DNA of 64,000 bases from contig WIXG01000143.1 in the NCBI GenBank assembly GCA_009869945.1, forward strand, positions 115,141 through 179,140, written 5' to 3'. The number at the start of each line of letters is the position of its first letter. Position 1 is the stretch's first letter. The position numbers and the translations under genes were made by a program. Source of the stretch: Mesaphorura yosii (Eukaryota > Arthropoda > Collembola > Poduromorpha > Tullbergiidae). The notes beneath the pieces were generated by a model. That model worked only from the letters and a program-made list of their open reading frames with translations, did no database searches and was not told where the DNA came from. Positions 1 through 12,699 of this stretch are shown in pieces.

Positions 1-743
1 AAGAACGTCCGCAGAGTCATCGTGCACCGAGACTACAATGCTCAAACATTTGAAAATGATATTGCGCTTCTGGAGCTTGAGTCAGCGGTCGAGTACCAGC
101 CGCATATCGTTCCGATTTGTCTACCCACTGAGTCCGAGATTAAAGTTGGGAAGCATGGCATTGTCACAGGTAGGAGATTACGTCACTTCGTTTGAAAATC
201 TTTGCTTAGTGTGGTTGCAGTAAACTTGTACATTTACTGTGTCAGGTTGGGGTCGACTGAAGTACGGCGGTGGCGTTCCTCAAACCCTGCACGAAGTTGA
301 CGTACCAATTCTGAATAACACCGACTGCCAAAATATGTTTCTCAAATCTGGACACATCAAAGCTATTCGTGACAGTTTTATCTGCGCAGGATATTCTCAA
401 GGACTGAAAGATTCTTGCGAGGTAAGGACCTGATCCTGCTCTGGGCAGAGGAAGCAGAGGCTTGGAGTTTCATACATTCTTTACGGTTATTCTTCTTTAA
501 TCTAGGGTGATAGTGGTGGTCCACTCGCAATCCAGCGCCCGAATGGTCAATGGATTTTAGCAGGAACGGTTTCACACGGAATTAAATGGTAAATGGTTTT
601 ACCGTTGTTGTAATCGATTGACTTCTGAGATTAACTATTCACTCATTCAATGCTCTTGCAGCGCCTACCCCAACTTACCTGGCGTGTACATGAGAATGAC
701 TTACTACAAACCCTGGATTAAAAGAGTTACGGGAACCTCGTAA
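1..743 (+). CDS. Trypsin-like serine protease, 3' part (5' end outside window)
   Basis: Join 1..169, 246..421, 506..588, 662..743; all junctions are GT-AG and keep frame. This is the C-terminal part of a secreted S1 (chymotrypsin-fold) protease. Visible are the catalytic Asp in the NDIALLEL block, the GWGR block, the catalytic Ser in [10 protein letters not shown] and the C-terminal PGVYMRM strand, ending at TAA 741-743. The Asp six residues before the Ser predicts cleavage after Arg or Lys. The catalytic His, activation site and signal peptide must lie upstream of the window, so clip or other N-terminal domains cannot be judged. It points toward a second protease on the opposite strand (1854-9377) and shares with it the phase-1 intron before the GWG motif, which suggests a related gene pair. 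The substrate is unknown. Confidence 0.93.
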
Positions 744-1853
744 ACGTAACGTCAGTCAACCAATACAGCCGTCCGAGTCCTTGGAATCATGATTGTAAAG
801 TTCATTGTGTGAAATGGGACACCTTCCAAGAAAGCGTGATTACATCTCTTTGTCAGCCGATTCGTATTATAGATTCTGTTGTATCTTGGTTGTATCTTGT
901 TTTGAGGAATACGGACGAGAAGGCTTAAGCAAAATATAGCATTGCAGCGTTCCAAATATACAAATTGTGATTTCTTACTTCCCATACCGCCCGTTTCCGC
1001 CCATGTTATTACTCCTTTTGTATGTTAGCTCATTTTACGCAAATCGTCAGTTTTTATTAATTGTACTTATGACAGGAGACACTTTAATTTAGTAGTTAAT
1101 TAACCAAACTTCCCTATGATCAACAGTATTTATTTTTGTCTTTAAATTCACGGACAATGAGGACAATAAATAATAAAAATAGTTAAGCTATTCGACTGAA
1201 AACGAGCCGCTTTTATTTCACCTGTATGAAGGTTGGGGCACGCTGAGAAAATTGGAAACCGACCTTCAATAACACTGAAGTCATTCAGTCCACATTTAAC
1301 TGTTTATTGGCAATCAAGTAATTAAGAATACACAGACATAAAACCACACAGTCAATACATGCACATAATAAATTAAACGCAGCACCATCAAATCATGTAT
1401 CAGATGCTTACCAACTTCTACGCATCAGACGAGAATATAAAATGGAGTTTGCTAAGAGAATCGTATTAACTCTACGTTTGTCCTAAGTCCTAACTGACTA
1501 AAACATAATTTCTACAATGTGCACTTGTGCACACATTAGAGTGCGTAATGTTTTCTTAATAGGTCTTGGCACTTCGCACTGCTAAAATGATGTCGGGCCT
1601 CGGGTCAGGATTCGTGGGTCGTGCCTTCGCTGGATAATTCAATCTCATGTGGGGAATTACCGTGTCATCTTAGGTTCTTCTTCAATTGGTCTCTCAAATT
1701 CATTGTTGTAGCAAAAATATAATTAATTGGTTCGGTTGATCACAGAGTTGAGCGGATGGGGAGGGATCGCTCGTCGCGCGTCGTTTTACGAATGAATCTA
1801 TGATAAACGCACTAGCCGCACAGTTTTTCTAGCTTCTCTATATGGCGACAACA
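744..1853. other. Convergent intergenic region between two protease genes
   Basis: No coding sequence is recognised here. It holds the 3' UTRs of the two tail-to-tail protease genes. Minus-strand AATAAA candidates, written TTTATT on the plus strand, occur at 1212-1217 and 1303-1308 and could end the mosaic protease transcript. Confidence 0.6.
1165..1170 (+). promoter_or_regulatory. Candidate polyadenylation signal AATAAA
   Basis: AATAAA lies about 420 nt after the stop codon of the partial protease gene, in an A/T-rich stretch. It is the first canonical hexamer I see on the plus strand after that stop. The use of this site is inferred. Confidence 0.45.
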
Positions 1854-4800
1854 TTAAAATTGCAGAATTTGGTTGATCCAATGCCTAAATTCCGTAATTC
1901 TTGTATACACGCCAGGTTGATTAGGTTCAGCTGTTGATAATAAAATGTTCATTAAACACGATCCGCTGAGTTGTCATTACTGGCTATAACTGCAACTCAC
2001 CACAACCAATTCCCCAAGATATTACGCCTCCGAGGACCCATCTATCGTCCTCATCTCTCTGTAGAACCATTGGGCCACCTGAATCACCCTCGCAGGAGTC
2101 TTTGCCGCCATTTCTCCATCCAGCACAGATGAATATGTTAGGAATGTGCTCAATATATCCTACAATTTAATCAAAGTTTAAACACTATATCATGCTTTGA
2201 AGTTGGAAATGTGATTGCACGATTGTACAATAGAAATGAGAACTCACCGGCAGCTCTGTACATCGACTCACACGCTTCATTAGTTATAATTGGAACTGGT
2301 ACTTCCTGCAATCTTGAAGGCAGTGGTCCATCCTCGTAGAGTCGGCCCCACCCTGCAAAAACAAAGTTTCCATTATGCAAAACTCTTAAATCAAACCAAA
2401 CTGCTCACAGGTTAAGCTCAGCTTACCAGTCACGTAAGCCGTTTTCCCGATGTAATCAGCATCCCGGTCAGGAACACAAATGGGGACAATGTTAGGTTGG
2501 AATACGACAGGCTCATAGAATCGTAGCAAGGCCAAGTCATACTCGAATGTCCGTGCGTCGAATTGTGGGTGCGTGGCCACAATTTGTACGCGTCTCTCTA
2601 CGTAACCGTAAGGTTCCTTTTCCTCGGACAAGTCAAATTCCCCTATTCGGAGCAACAAGTCGGTTGGTGGAACCCTGAAACACAAACCGACCGTTTAAAA
2701 TGCTAAAGCAATTAAGGACAGAATGACGGAATTATACTTTTCAACACAATGTGCAGCAGTGATGGCCCAATTCTCGTTCAACAAGGCTGCACCGCATTTG
2801 TGGAGGTAGGTTGATGTTCTCCATTGCCTCAACGAAATCTATATCGACGTAAAACCAGTTATCCGATGGGTCTTCGAAATATTACTCGGCTACATTTCAA
2901 TTATTTTTACCTGCCACGGCCACTTTCCATAGGTGGCTTCTTTTCCTCCAACGATTCTCGAAGTTGGGAAGAAACGTCGTCCACAAACTGCAGAAAAAGA
3001 AACCAGATACAAATTATTAACATCGGGTGGTGTGTGGAGATCCTATCTTACTTTTGCGAAAGTCACTGATCAGCAGAGTTCCGTTTTCAGTGAAAAATGT
3101 TTCGTCTGGCAAGAGAGTGCCGTTGACCATGACAGTTTCATTGCCAGGCACGGCCACGGATGATTCGTTCACTGCTGGTATGGGAGTGGTTTGCTTCACG
3201 CCGAAGTCATCAACTTCGTTCGTCGGTTTGGTGCTTGCGCCAGGCCCCGGCGTCACACTTGAAGTTGGTTCTTGTGGACCTGAAGTGGATGATGAGCCAG
3301 GTGCACTGGTTGGCGTTGGGATGAGTTGGGTTACACTCCCAACTCCTGCTGGTGCAGAGCTCACCGCCGAAACTGAGGATGAGTGAGTCTCAATTGGAGC
3401 GCCGACGGTTGAGGACAGATTTCCGAAAACGGTGGACTGGCTAGTTTGCGAGCTGACGGAGGAGACCGAAGACAGTGTTGTCGTCACTTGTCCAACGGTG
3501 CTGGTCACCACTCCAACTACTTCAGGAATGCCCCCAAAAATGCCAGTTGGCTTTGAAGCGGGAGCGCTGCCCTCATCGTTGGCTCCTGCCGTGGCATCAG
3601 GCAATGCATCAGTCGATTGGGCTGGCATAGTTTCGGATACACTTGGTCCCGAGTCGGTGGAAGGCTCGAGCATGCTTGTGCTGGACATGCCCTCAGAAGG
3701 CTCGATTGGCTGCGGTTCAGTGGACGGAGCTGGTGCCACTTCGGATGGAGACGGTTCAACTGAGGGTTCAACTGGAGCTGATGAGGCAGATGAAGACACA
3801 GATGAAATGAGGTCAGACGCGGAGCTTGTGAGAGTTGCTTGAGACTCAACTGAAGACTGCACAGTCGTCTGACTTTGAATTGATGAAATTATGGTTGACT
3901 GGCTTCCGACAATGGGAGACGACGAGCTGATCGCTTCAGAAATTGACGTGATAATGCTGGGTTGCTCAGTCACAGGTTTGCCGATGACTTCTGAGGGAAG
4001 ACCAGAAGCACCTGACGACTGGCTGGCAATGCTACTTAAGATGGTTCCTTGATCCTGGATGGAGGAGACAGCTGTTTGTTGACTCGACAGCGAAGACTGC
4101 GCAACGCTAGCGGCAGACTGCTGATTCTCAATCACAGTAGTCAGGCCTGGAAGTACTCCTTGAATTCCTGGAACGACACTTGACAGTGAACTGCTGATTG
4201 TCGGTGCCACGGATGTTGCAGTCTGAGATCCACCAGCGATTCCCGTTGAGAGCATTTCCGAAATGCTTGTGGGAACTTGACTCACTGTTTCCAGCGAAGT
4301 CAGGGACGACGACTGTGTTGACACTTGGCCAACTGAGGAAACCTAACATTTGATGTCGAATATTAGAAATGCTTAACTACCTGAAACCTTAATTGCAACC
4401 TACAACTTACCAAAGACTCAGTCACGGTTGGAGCAACTGAAGACGCCACGTTCGATCCGGTAGCCAATGATTGGGATAATGTTTCGGAGCCGGACGTGAG
4501 CGGGGCTGTTTGACTTTCCACTGAAGTAGGCAACAAAGTGCTAGATGACTCGCTTGGTGCGACTGGTTCTTCTGCGACTGCCTGCTCCGGATTTGGAGGC
4601 GGTGGATTTTCTTCTGGACCCTGTGTGGGTTGAATGACAGCTGAGGTTGGTGTTGGCGCAATTTCTGACGCGCTGCTGGATGGAAGGCCAGGGTACGCGA
4701 TGGACGGAGTAGATTGAGACTCTGAAGACGGAAGTGACGGGAAGCCAGACGGGAAGGCAGTTGGAAAGCCACTGGGTAAGCTTGAGCTCTGAGTTGGCAA

Positions 4801-7800
4801 GAGTGTCGACAAACTTGCGATTGTACTTGATTGGGTTGTGCTAGAGGCGATCGCACTCAGAGAACCTGTGCTCGACGCGATGGAGCTAAAGGAACTAGTG
4901 CTGGACGCAATTGAGCTTAGAGTGCTCAGGGAGCTGGTGCTTGAAGCAAGAGAACTGAGAGAACTTGTGCTCGACACGACTGAACTCAGCGAGGCAGTGC
5001 TAGAAGCAATTGAACTAAGCGAGCTGGTGCTTGATGCAATTGAAGTCAATGAAGCAGTACTTGACGCGACGGAGCTCAGAGAAGCAGTGCTTGACGCAAT
5101 TGAACTGAGCGATTCAGTGCTCGACACGGCAGAACTCAGCGAGGCGGTGCTGGAGGCAATTGAACTGAGCGATTCCGTGCTTGACACAACGGAGCTCAGT
5201 GAGGCGGTGCTGGAGGCAATTGAACTGAGCGATTCCGTGCTTGACACAACGGAGCTCAGTGAAGCGGTGCTGGACACGACGGAACTGAGCGACTCGGTGC
5301 TCGAGACAACGGAGCTCAGTGAGGCGGTGCTGGAGGCAACTGAACTGAGCGACTCGGTGCTGGATACAACAGAGGTCAAGGACGCGGACGCGGTGTTGGA
5401 CGCGACTGAGCTGAGCGATTCCGTACTAGACACAACCGAGCTGAAGGATTCAGTGCTTGACACGACCGAACTCAAGGAGCTGGTGCTAGAGACCACAGAA
5501 GTCAGCGAACTGGAGGACGCCTCGATTACACTTGACGAGCTTCCCAACATATCTGATACCGATGACGACACTGATGGTGTGACAGTGGATGATTGTTGGA
5601 TTGTTGAGCTGCCAGATTGCCCAATTGATGAAAGTGACGAGGTGGCCCCAATAACTTGAGATGGATTAAATGACGGAAATCCGGGGAATCCGGATGAGCT
5701 GCTCGATGAAGGGCTGTCGGCTTGGCCGTCGCCTGCTGGTGAAGGAGTGATGCTGGACGAGCCTTCTTCTGGTGGTGCCGAACCTGGAAGTTAGACAGAG
5801 GGGTAAGTGTGGAATCGAATCGACGTTGAGACGAAACAAACCGAAAACTACAACGCAGAAGCTGACGATAAAACGATTTTCGTAATGAATTGAAAACGAA
5901 ACGTTTTGTATTAGAATTAGGCTTCTTTTTTTGTGTAAAAACACAGTACAGGAGGAGAACTCCGACAGAGCAGTCGACGAATTGATTTAAGTGACAAATT
6001 GACTGAATACAACTAACTAAACTGAATAAATTATTCCTGTACTTGTAAATGGTGACCGTGGGTTCGACATCATTTTTTGGCCCTTTCGACCCGGATATTG
6101 ACGGAACGGCACCCTTTACAGGTATGAGAGGCGACTAAAGCCTCAAACAGTAAGACACGTATGAGGTCACACCAACTGAAACTACAAGATACAGAATCTC
6201 TTACTAGGTGCTCCGGTAGTCGTGAAGTTCAGTTGCGGAAATGGAGTCGTACTCAGAGTTGTGAAGTTCAGCATTGGAAACGGAGTCGTGCTAAGCGTCG
6301 TAAAATTGATCATTGGGAATGGAGTCGTGCTCAACGTAGTGAAGTTGATTTGAGGAAACGGGGTCGTGCTCAGCGTAGGAAATTGAGGAAATATCGTCGA
6401 GGAACTTGGTGGCTGCTCTGGATCGTTCACTAGAATCCAGCACATCAGAGTTTAAGAATCTTTAGGCTTGAAACCATTAGAAAATTTTCTTCGGCATCTA
6501 AACCTTACCTGCACCACCGCTTGAGGGAGTTGATGATGTTGATGGTGGGAACAGAGTTGGAAAGCCTGGAAATAACGGTGGTTTGGAGGAGGCGGGCGTC
6601 TCCTCATCTGCAGAAGGTGGATTTGCAGTCGAGGACGTGGTGACTGGTGGGAACAGCGTTGGGAAACCAGGGAACACTGGTTTTGGCGGGGCTGGGGACA
6701 TTTCCTCATCGGCAGCAGGTGGATTTACAGTTGATGACGTCGTAGGCGGTGGGAACAAAGTTGGGAAGGCTGGAAACATTGGTTTCGGTGGTTTCGGTGG
6801 TGCTGGCATGCTCTCCGATCCACCAGCATTTTCTTCGTCAGCGGACGGTGGGCTTGAGGTCGAACTTGTGCCTCCAATGCCAGGAATTTGGTTGGCTCCT
6901 GGGATTTGTTCAGCTCCGGCAGGAAGACTAGGCTGTTGACCCGATCCCTGTCCAGGAAGGCTGGGTTGTTGTCCTGACCCTTGATCCGGCAAGCTGGGTT
7001 GTTGACCCGATCCTTGTCCAGGTAAGCTGGGCTGTTGACCCGATCCCTGTCCAGGAAGGCTGGGTTGTTGTCCTGATCCTTGACCCGGCAAGCTCGGTTG
7101 TTGACCCGATCCTTGTCCAGGAAAGCTGGGTTGTTGACCAGATCCTTGGCCAGGAAAGCTGGGCTGTTGACCAGATCCTTGGCCAGGCAAACTTGGCTGC
7201 TGTCCTTCACCTTGCCCAGGCACGCTAGGTTGCTGCCCACCTTGACCTGGCAGGTTTGGCAATTGTCCAGGTATTTGTGGGACTCCACCCTGGCCTGGTT
7301 GCTCTGGAGCCGGTTGTTGACCGTCTGCCTTAATACCTTCCATGTTGCAGCAACTTCCGAAGTAGAAGCGGTCGATGCATGTTCCGAGATGGGTTCCATT
7401 AGCCTTAGTTGAGAGTTGAATCGAAATTAATGGTAAACCAGACACAAAACGCAAGCATGCGATTTAGCTTCACTCAAACTTTATGACAGTCTCTCGATTG
7501 AGTGTGAAAATCTCTATAATAGAACGGCATGCGAGGTCGAGAAAGAAACGTACTTTCATGCAGTCCCAGGCGAACATGCAAACTCCAGTCAATCCAGAAT
7601 CCATACTTTGACACGGTAATTGCCGAATATTTCGCCCCAGAGCATCTGTTTAAAACGAAATGTATGAATTGACGTCCTCGGATGTCCGGCCAAAGTACAG
7701 GGTGCCAAATAATTAGTGACCCCTACCCTTCAGCCGATTCTTGGAGATGTGGACATGTGTTATACATCATTCGAAAGCTTATGTTCAAGCTGCTTTACAT

Positions 7801-9377
7801 CCAAAATTTCAGACAAATCGGACCATGCGTTCCAAAGTTATGACCGTTTTTGTGACAATAACGTGAATCGCTCATTGCGTCTCTTTCTGTTTCTTATCCG
7901 GTGTCAAATCCATGCGCGGTCATCAACTTAACTGGAGAAATGCAGTTCCTGAGCATTTATCTGTGAACATGTGCCGATTAAAGTCATGGGGAACACAACT
8001 GGTGATACGGAAGAGCGTGATGTCATGCTCTGGCGTGGAAAGAGGCACTGGTTGCAGGATCAGCTTTCACCACACTTTTCTCGAGGACTGAGACGAAGAC
8101 TTCCTGCATTTCGCCTGTGCCGACTCATTTCTTGCTTATGTGAAGCGAATGCCTAATCATCAAACAGCGACATGCGTCACCATTAAAGGGAGACACAATG
8201 AGCGATTTTCACAAAACGGGCATAACTTTAGAACGCGTGGTCCGATTTGTCTGAAATTTTGGGTGTAAAGCAGCTTGAACATAGCTTTCGAATGATATGT
8301 AACACATATGCCCACATCTCCAAGAATCGGCTGAATGGTAGGGGTTACTAATTATTTGGCACCCTGTACATGTAAATAGAATAGCTTGATTATTTCCGTG
8401 ACTGAGTAGCCCGTAGTTAGTTTATGCAGCCCTGCAACACAAATTCAGTAGTACGAGATCTATTGAACACAGACTCTTGCCGTTAATTAATAATTGATAG
8501 TAATAGTCATCTGGTGTTCTCGAATTTCAAATTGAGAACCGGACTCATTATTTAATACCGGCTTAGCATTAGTATTCGGAAAGCTACCTCGTGATTAAAT
8601 AAAATTCTCATTTTGCCATTCTTCAGGTGGTCAGAGTCGGCATCAGAAACTGAAACCTGCAATATTGACTTTGACTGTGACCCAGTTTGAGCTCGGAAAA
8701 CGAGGATTTTTATAACTCGTTTTTAATGAGATTATAACATAAAAATATTATGCATTCAGGGTGACCTGGTTAAAACTTCTGTAAGATTACGACTCTGACT
8801 CTGGCTCACTTTCTGAGAAACAAGCGCAGTGAGTACGTGGATGACGTCGGCGTACCGCCGGGTTTCGCTTTGAGGTGAGTGAAAGATGGGAAACGCAATC
8901 TTGCACTCTCGTGTATGGATCATCCTCATCCTCACGTTTATGCGAAATCATAAATTTATATCGCCTTTGTCATACTCCTAATTATAAATTTTAATTTGGT
9001 GCATCGAGCCTGCTAGTCGCAGGCAGCAGAGCGATAGTGAGCCGTGGGGTCGGTACCGTAATGGAAGTCGTTAAACTGAATCCCATTTGTGTATTCTAAA
9101 TATGGACACGCATAAAATTTGCGACGGTTCACTTGCCATGGATTGAATACGCCAAAAATGGAAAGGTTTTTGATTCAATTTATGGCCGGGGAAGGTGGCC
9201 TGATTGCCTAATTTGCAGGCACCGTGAATTGGCACAGAGCTTACCTCGGATGTAGTAAGGTTTTAGGAGTCGTGCCCGTTTTTGGAACGGCACCGTTGAC
9301 CCAGATGCCTGCTCAGGTACGAACAGCGTCGCAATCGCGAGGCACAAGGCAGCAGCAGCCCATACTGGCCGAATCAT
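1854..9377 (-). CDS. Mosaic clip-knot trypsin-like serine protease with mucin-like stalk (Stubble/filzig class)
   Basis: Complement join 1854..1930, 2001..2159, 2248..2352, 2427..2674, 2738..2838, 2911..2987, 3052..4342, 4411..5783, 6205..6429, 6509..7403, 7554..7645, 9245..9377, about 1,591 residues. A signal peptide (residues 1-26) is followed by a six-Cys disulfide knot (Cys 56, 67, 73, 84, 93, 94) containing [13 protein letters not shown]. Next come an 11-residue Gly-Gln-Pro repeat block, a short Thr/Pro/Phe repeat block and about 880 Ser/Thr-rich residues. The C-terminal S1 domain has activation site R-IVGG at 1347/1348, His1392, Asp1442 and Ser1540, with Asp1534 giving trypsin-like specificity. 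Knot plus long stalk plus trypsin domain is the plan of insect Stubble, filzig and related apical-matrix proteases, so a role in cuticle or matrix remodelling is inferred. I see no transmembrane helix in the stalk, so secretion is likely. The exact ortholog is not settled. Confidence 0.9.
4838..5510 (-). repeat. In-frame Ser-rich minisatellite in protease exon
   Basis: On the minus strand a roughly 10-codon unit of the form [10 protein letters not shown] or [10 protein letters not shown] is repeated about 20 times in tandem, with scattered third-position and conservative changes. All copies keep the reading frame. The stretch would be a dense O-glycosylation target. The long plus-strand frame over the same bases is a by-product of this repeat. 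Confidence 0.85.
6205..6429 (-). repeat. 13-residue Thr/Pro/Phe repeat exon
   Basis: This exon of the mosaic protease holds four copies of a unit like [13 protein letters not shown] (39 nt). The copies differ only at a few positions and stay in frame. The exon is otherwise Pro/Ser-rich. Confidence 0.8.
6925..7245 (-). repeat. 11-residue Gly-Gln-Pro minisatellite
   Basis: Within one protease exon a 33-nt unit encoding [11 protein letters not shown] is repeated about nine times, with S/F and G/D swaps. The repeat begins roughly 55 residues after the disulfide knot and gives a flexible, probably extended linker. Confidence 0.85.
7698..8366. mobile_element. Foldback Tc1/mariner-type miniature transposon
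   Basis: A 669-bp element has inverted arms of about 185 bp (about 7698-7885 and 8184-8366) that begin CAGGGTGCCAAATAATTAGT and match with scattered differences. It is flanked by TA at 7696-7697 and at 8367-8368, the target duplication of the Tc1/mariner superfamily. The middle has no credible transposase frame, so it is non-autonomous. It sits inside the 1.6-kb first intron of the mosaic protease gene. Confidence 0.85.
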
Positions 9378-12300
9378 CTTCGTAATGGCTGCTGGAAGGT
9401 CGCTGTATTCTCGGGGAATTGTAAGGGAAGAGTGCCGGTGGGATTTAGGAATTTGGCACGGCGCAGGTCAGAAGCCCTCAAATGTTCACCACCTCGTTCA
9501 GGTACTGAAACTATGCCACGCCAAGTGGGCCGTTAAGTTTCCATTTTCTGTAATTATGCAAACAAGGATGACGTGTTATCGGAAATCGAGCTTGTACCGT
9601 ATCGTCTGAAGATGATTCGAAGGGTACATTCATCCCAACAGATTACAGTTCAGGATTGTAAATACCTTGAACTCCATCAATGGCAATGACAATGACAATG
9701 ACACTGACAATGACAGAGGTACCTGAACTGCGAGTGCGAATTGTTACGACGGGCAATAAATCTGAACCAACTTGAAGTGGTGTTTATGACTTTTGTTTTG
9801 AGAAAGGCCAGTTACAAAAGTATCCTGCCCTGTCCTGCTTTGACTGCGATGCAGCCAGTTTACGACGCGAAGAACATAAATAAAGATAAAAATACGAGAA
9901 TTGTTAAGAATGAGACGAAATTTTGTGCCTTGCACGCAGCCCAAGTCATTCGCCATCGAAGCCATCGCCAAGTACTCGGTTGATTACTTTATGCTATGCT
10001 GATACCGTTACTCGTCTCAACAACCAGTTTATTACACGGCAGGCTGGGGAATTTTGTGTCTGTTATGCTGCAGAATGCAAAGTCAAGTCCAAGTGAAGAT
10101 TATTTCATTATGATTATGATTATGACTTTTCATAAGTTTCCGTATTTGGCGTTTGGTTCGGCTTCAACCGTTGATTAGCGCCTGGCTACTAATTTATGTT
10201 CGTTTCTCATTCTCACGCAGCTCCACCACAAAACGTGAACGACTGACTGGCTCAAGGTGAGTAAAAGCACACAAAAAATTTCAACCGCATTGCATGCAAC
10301 GAAAATCTTTGGCGAATCTGCAATAATAGGTCTTTGAACCCCTCCGTGCACTTGCAACACGCAAAATTCCTCGTAAATTGCACGCTTGGGCCTACCTTTG
10401 TGCTCCAGGAACAAGAATTTGGCGTCTGTCTCACTTGACCACGTTTGATTTTGCGTCTCTCGGCTCAGTCGCACGGCTGGATAAAATCTCACTGCGGAAG
10501 GAATGTCACCGGCTTGTCTCGCCGTATCTGCTGGACAGGAAGCGCGCACTTCACTGAATTCTCCAAAGTACTTTCGATGATTTTGATCTAGGAGTCCATC
10601 GCACTGCCACTGCCACCTTGATCGAAGTTAGGTTTCGGTGAATCGCGACCGCACTGTGCACTGAAACTGAACGAGCTAGCTGCACCTTTGCTGTTGATCG
10701 AGTCTGGCCGTATCTCGAATTGTATCTTAAGAGCTGCCTGGTTTGGTTTTGAATCGCCGACAGGTAGCCCAGAGTGTAGAGAAGATATTTTCCCTCTTCC
10801 TCCTCTTGTGTGAACCCTGACAGGCACAACAACATTTACTTACACTGTACTCCGTCTCCGTCTCGCTCTGCCGTGGTTGAAGCTGTCAAGTCAATTCATT
10901 TCATTGTCTTCGCAGTAGTGTTTATTAATCCTGAGCAGTATTACAGCGATTTAACTCTTTACCTTGATTATCGCACAAGATATATCAACAACCCCTCAAC
11001 AATGAGCAACTTTATATAACAACAATCACAGCACTCCGACACTATCAGCGCTACTATTACACGGTCCGCGAGAACGAGAACGAGATGAAGACGAGGATGA
11101 TGCGAAGATGCATCAAGAAGACTCACGTAACCGAAAGAAGCACGAATATGATGAATTCCTTATGCAAGAAGGAGTTTGAGCCGAGCAAGAAACCAGTTTT
11201 TCACTCATCAAGTGAGTTGTTTGATTGCGATCGAAGATGCAACAATTAAAAGCAAGGAGCCGCAGCCAGAGAGAAATATTTTAAGGTTGATTGTGTGAAA
11301 AGTCAAGACTCAAGACAAGAAATTGCGGTCCGTTCGAAACAAAGTCAAAAGAGCCAGGGCCAAGTCAGCATACGGCACAAAGTCCGTCGTCGGTCAGGTA
11401 AATTAACGCAGCCGAAGACTCGAGCCAGGTTCATTTTTGCTGTTTGAGTCCACAAGTCATTTACACCTGCAACCGAACAGAACATCAGCAGCAGCATCCG
11501 CAGCTGCACTCATTGTTGTTATGTACATATTAACGAGGTTATAAGAAGATGTACAGCCCGACACGGTTCGGGCAAGCAGAAATGAAGGAGCATCTTCGAG
11601 GAGACATGCAACCACCACGGCCACGGTCGAATGGCGAGTTGGGCGAGCAGAGCAGCATTGAAGCACGGCATTGTATGGGGAATATCTCAATTTAAAGTGA
11701 ATGAACTCTTGTAGCCTTGCCCTAACCCTTCTCTTCCGTCCTCGGCAAAACGTTATCCCATACCTGTCATTCCTCTTTATTATTGAGACCGGACCTCTTA
11801 AATTAATTCTCATCTTCAGCTAAACTCGTTTGCGCCTCGTTTGTGGTTTATATGCCTGCATTTTTTCACTCGTCCTCCCGATGCGCGTCGCCCGTGTAAT
11901 ACTTGCACTGCATTTGTGCAATAATCTCGTACAAAGACTGCTAAATGGTCCGAAATGTATGTAGCAAAATTCTTGCATGCAATGATAACAATAATTCGTG
12001 CGTGCATGGTCATTTTATGCAGAGGAAATGAAATAAGCGCACAGTAGACGACCGGTCTCAAACGGCCGACCGACGACCTTCCGAATTCATGGAAGGTGCC
12101 GATGCAAGTACAAGTAAGGTTTACATCAACAACGCTTAAAAGCCATTTACCCTAGCATTTTGATTTTCGGACTAACTGCATCGCAATTTCTAAGCCTCTT
12201 CAGACTAAACGTAAATATTTGCACCGGAAATGAATGCAATCCGAGAATAAAATGATTCCCAGCTCTTTTTACTCCTTGCATGAGATGTTACAAAAACAAA

Positions 12301-12699
12301 ACACCAATCGACTTCTGACTTGCGTTGAGTTGCGAACATTCTACCTCGGATTTCGTAGAATATTTAGCCGTAAATATAGAATTAAGATTTAATTTAATTG
12401 AGTGTTACAATTAAATTTAGCAACTTATGCCAGGCGTCATGTTCCCATCCTGCCAGTACAGCAATGGAAATGCAAACGAAACTTGGTCAACTTGTCACAA
12501 TTTTTGTCAGCTTAATTTATTCAGCATATTAACGCATCGCAACGACTTCGGCTTTCGCATTTTGGCCAGCATTACACGACAATATTACCAGCGCTCAGGG
12601 GAACTATTTGACATGACTGATTGACTATTACAGATTACTGGATTTACTACAATGAATTTTCCAACTTCAATTGGATAATCAGAAGAAAGCATTGGCTCT
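9378..12699. other. Gene-free stretch upstream of the mosaic protease
   Basis: No protein or RNA gene is recognised. It must contain the promoter and any 5' UTR exon of the minus-strand protease, and the 3' UTR of NDUFA8 at its right edge. Short open frames here show no family resemblance. An AATGAC-type microsatellite lies at about 9685-9714 and a GATTAT-type tract at about 10104-10124. Confidence 0.55.
9685..9714. repeat. AATGAC microsatellite
   Basis: About five near-perfect copies of the hexamer AATGAC run in tandem, one of them altered to ACTGAC. Confidence 0.85.

Noticed and set aside
3027-3842. Two plus-strand frames of 119 and 136 codons
   Set aside because: They are antisense shadows of the protease's Ser/Thr-rich exon (3052-4342), which has supported splice sites and continuity with the protease domain.
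4838-5659. 273-codon plus-strand frame rich in Leu/Glu/Asp
   Set aside because: It is the complement of the Ser-rich minisatellite in the mosaic protease exon; its regularity comes from the repeat, and it has no independent gene signals.
6583-7412. Plus- and minus-strand frames of 110-224 codons over the Gly-Gln-Pro repeat
   Set aside because: They are other-frame readings of the 33-nt repeat; only the frame that joins the disulfide knot and the next exons is supported.
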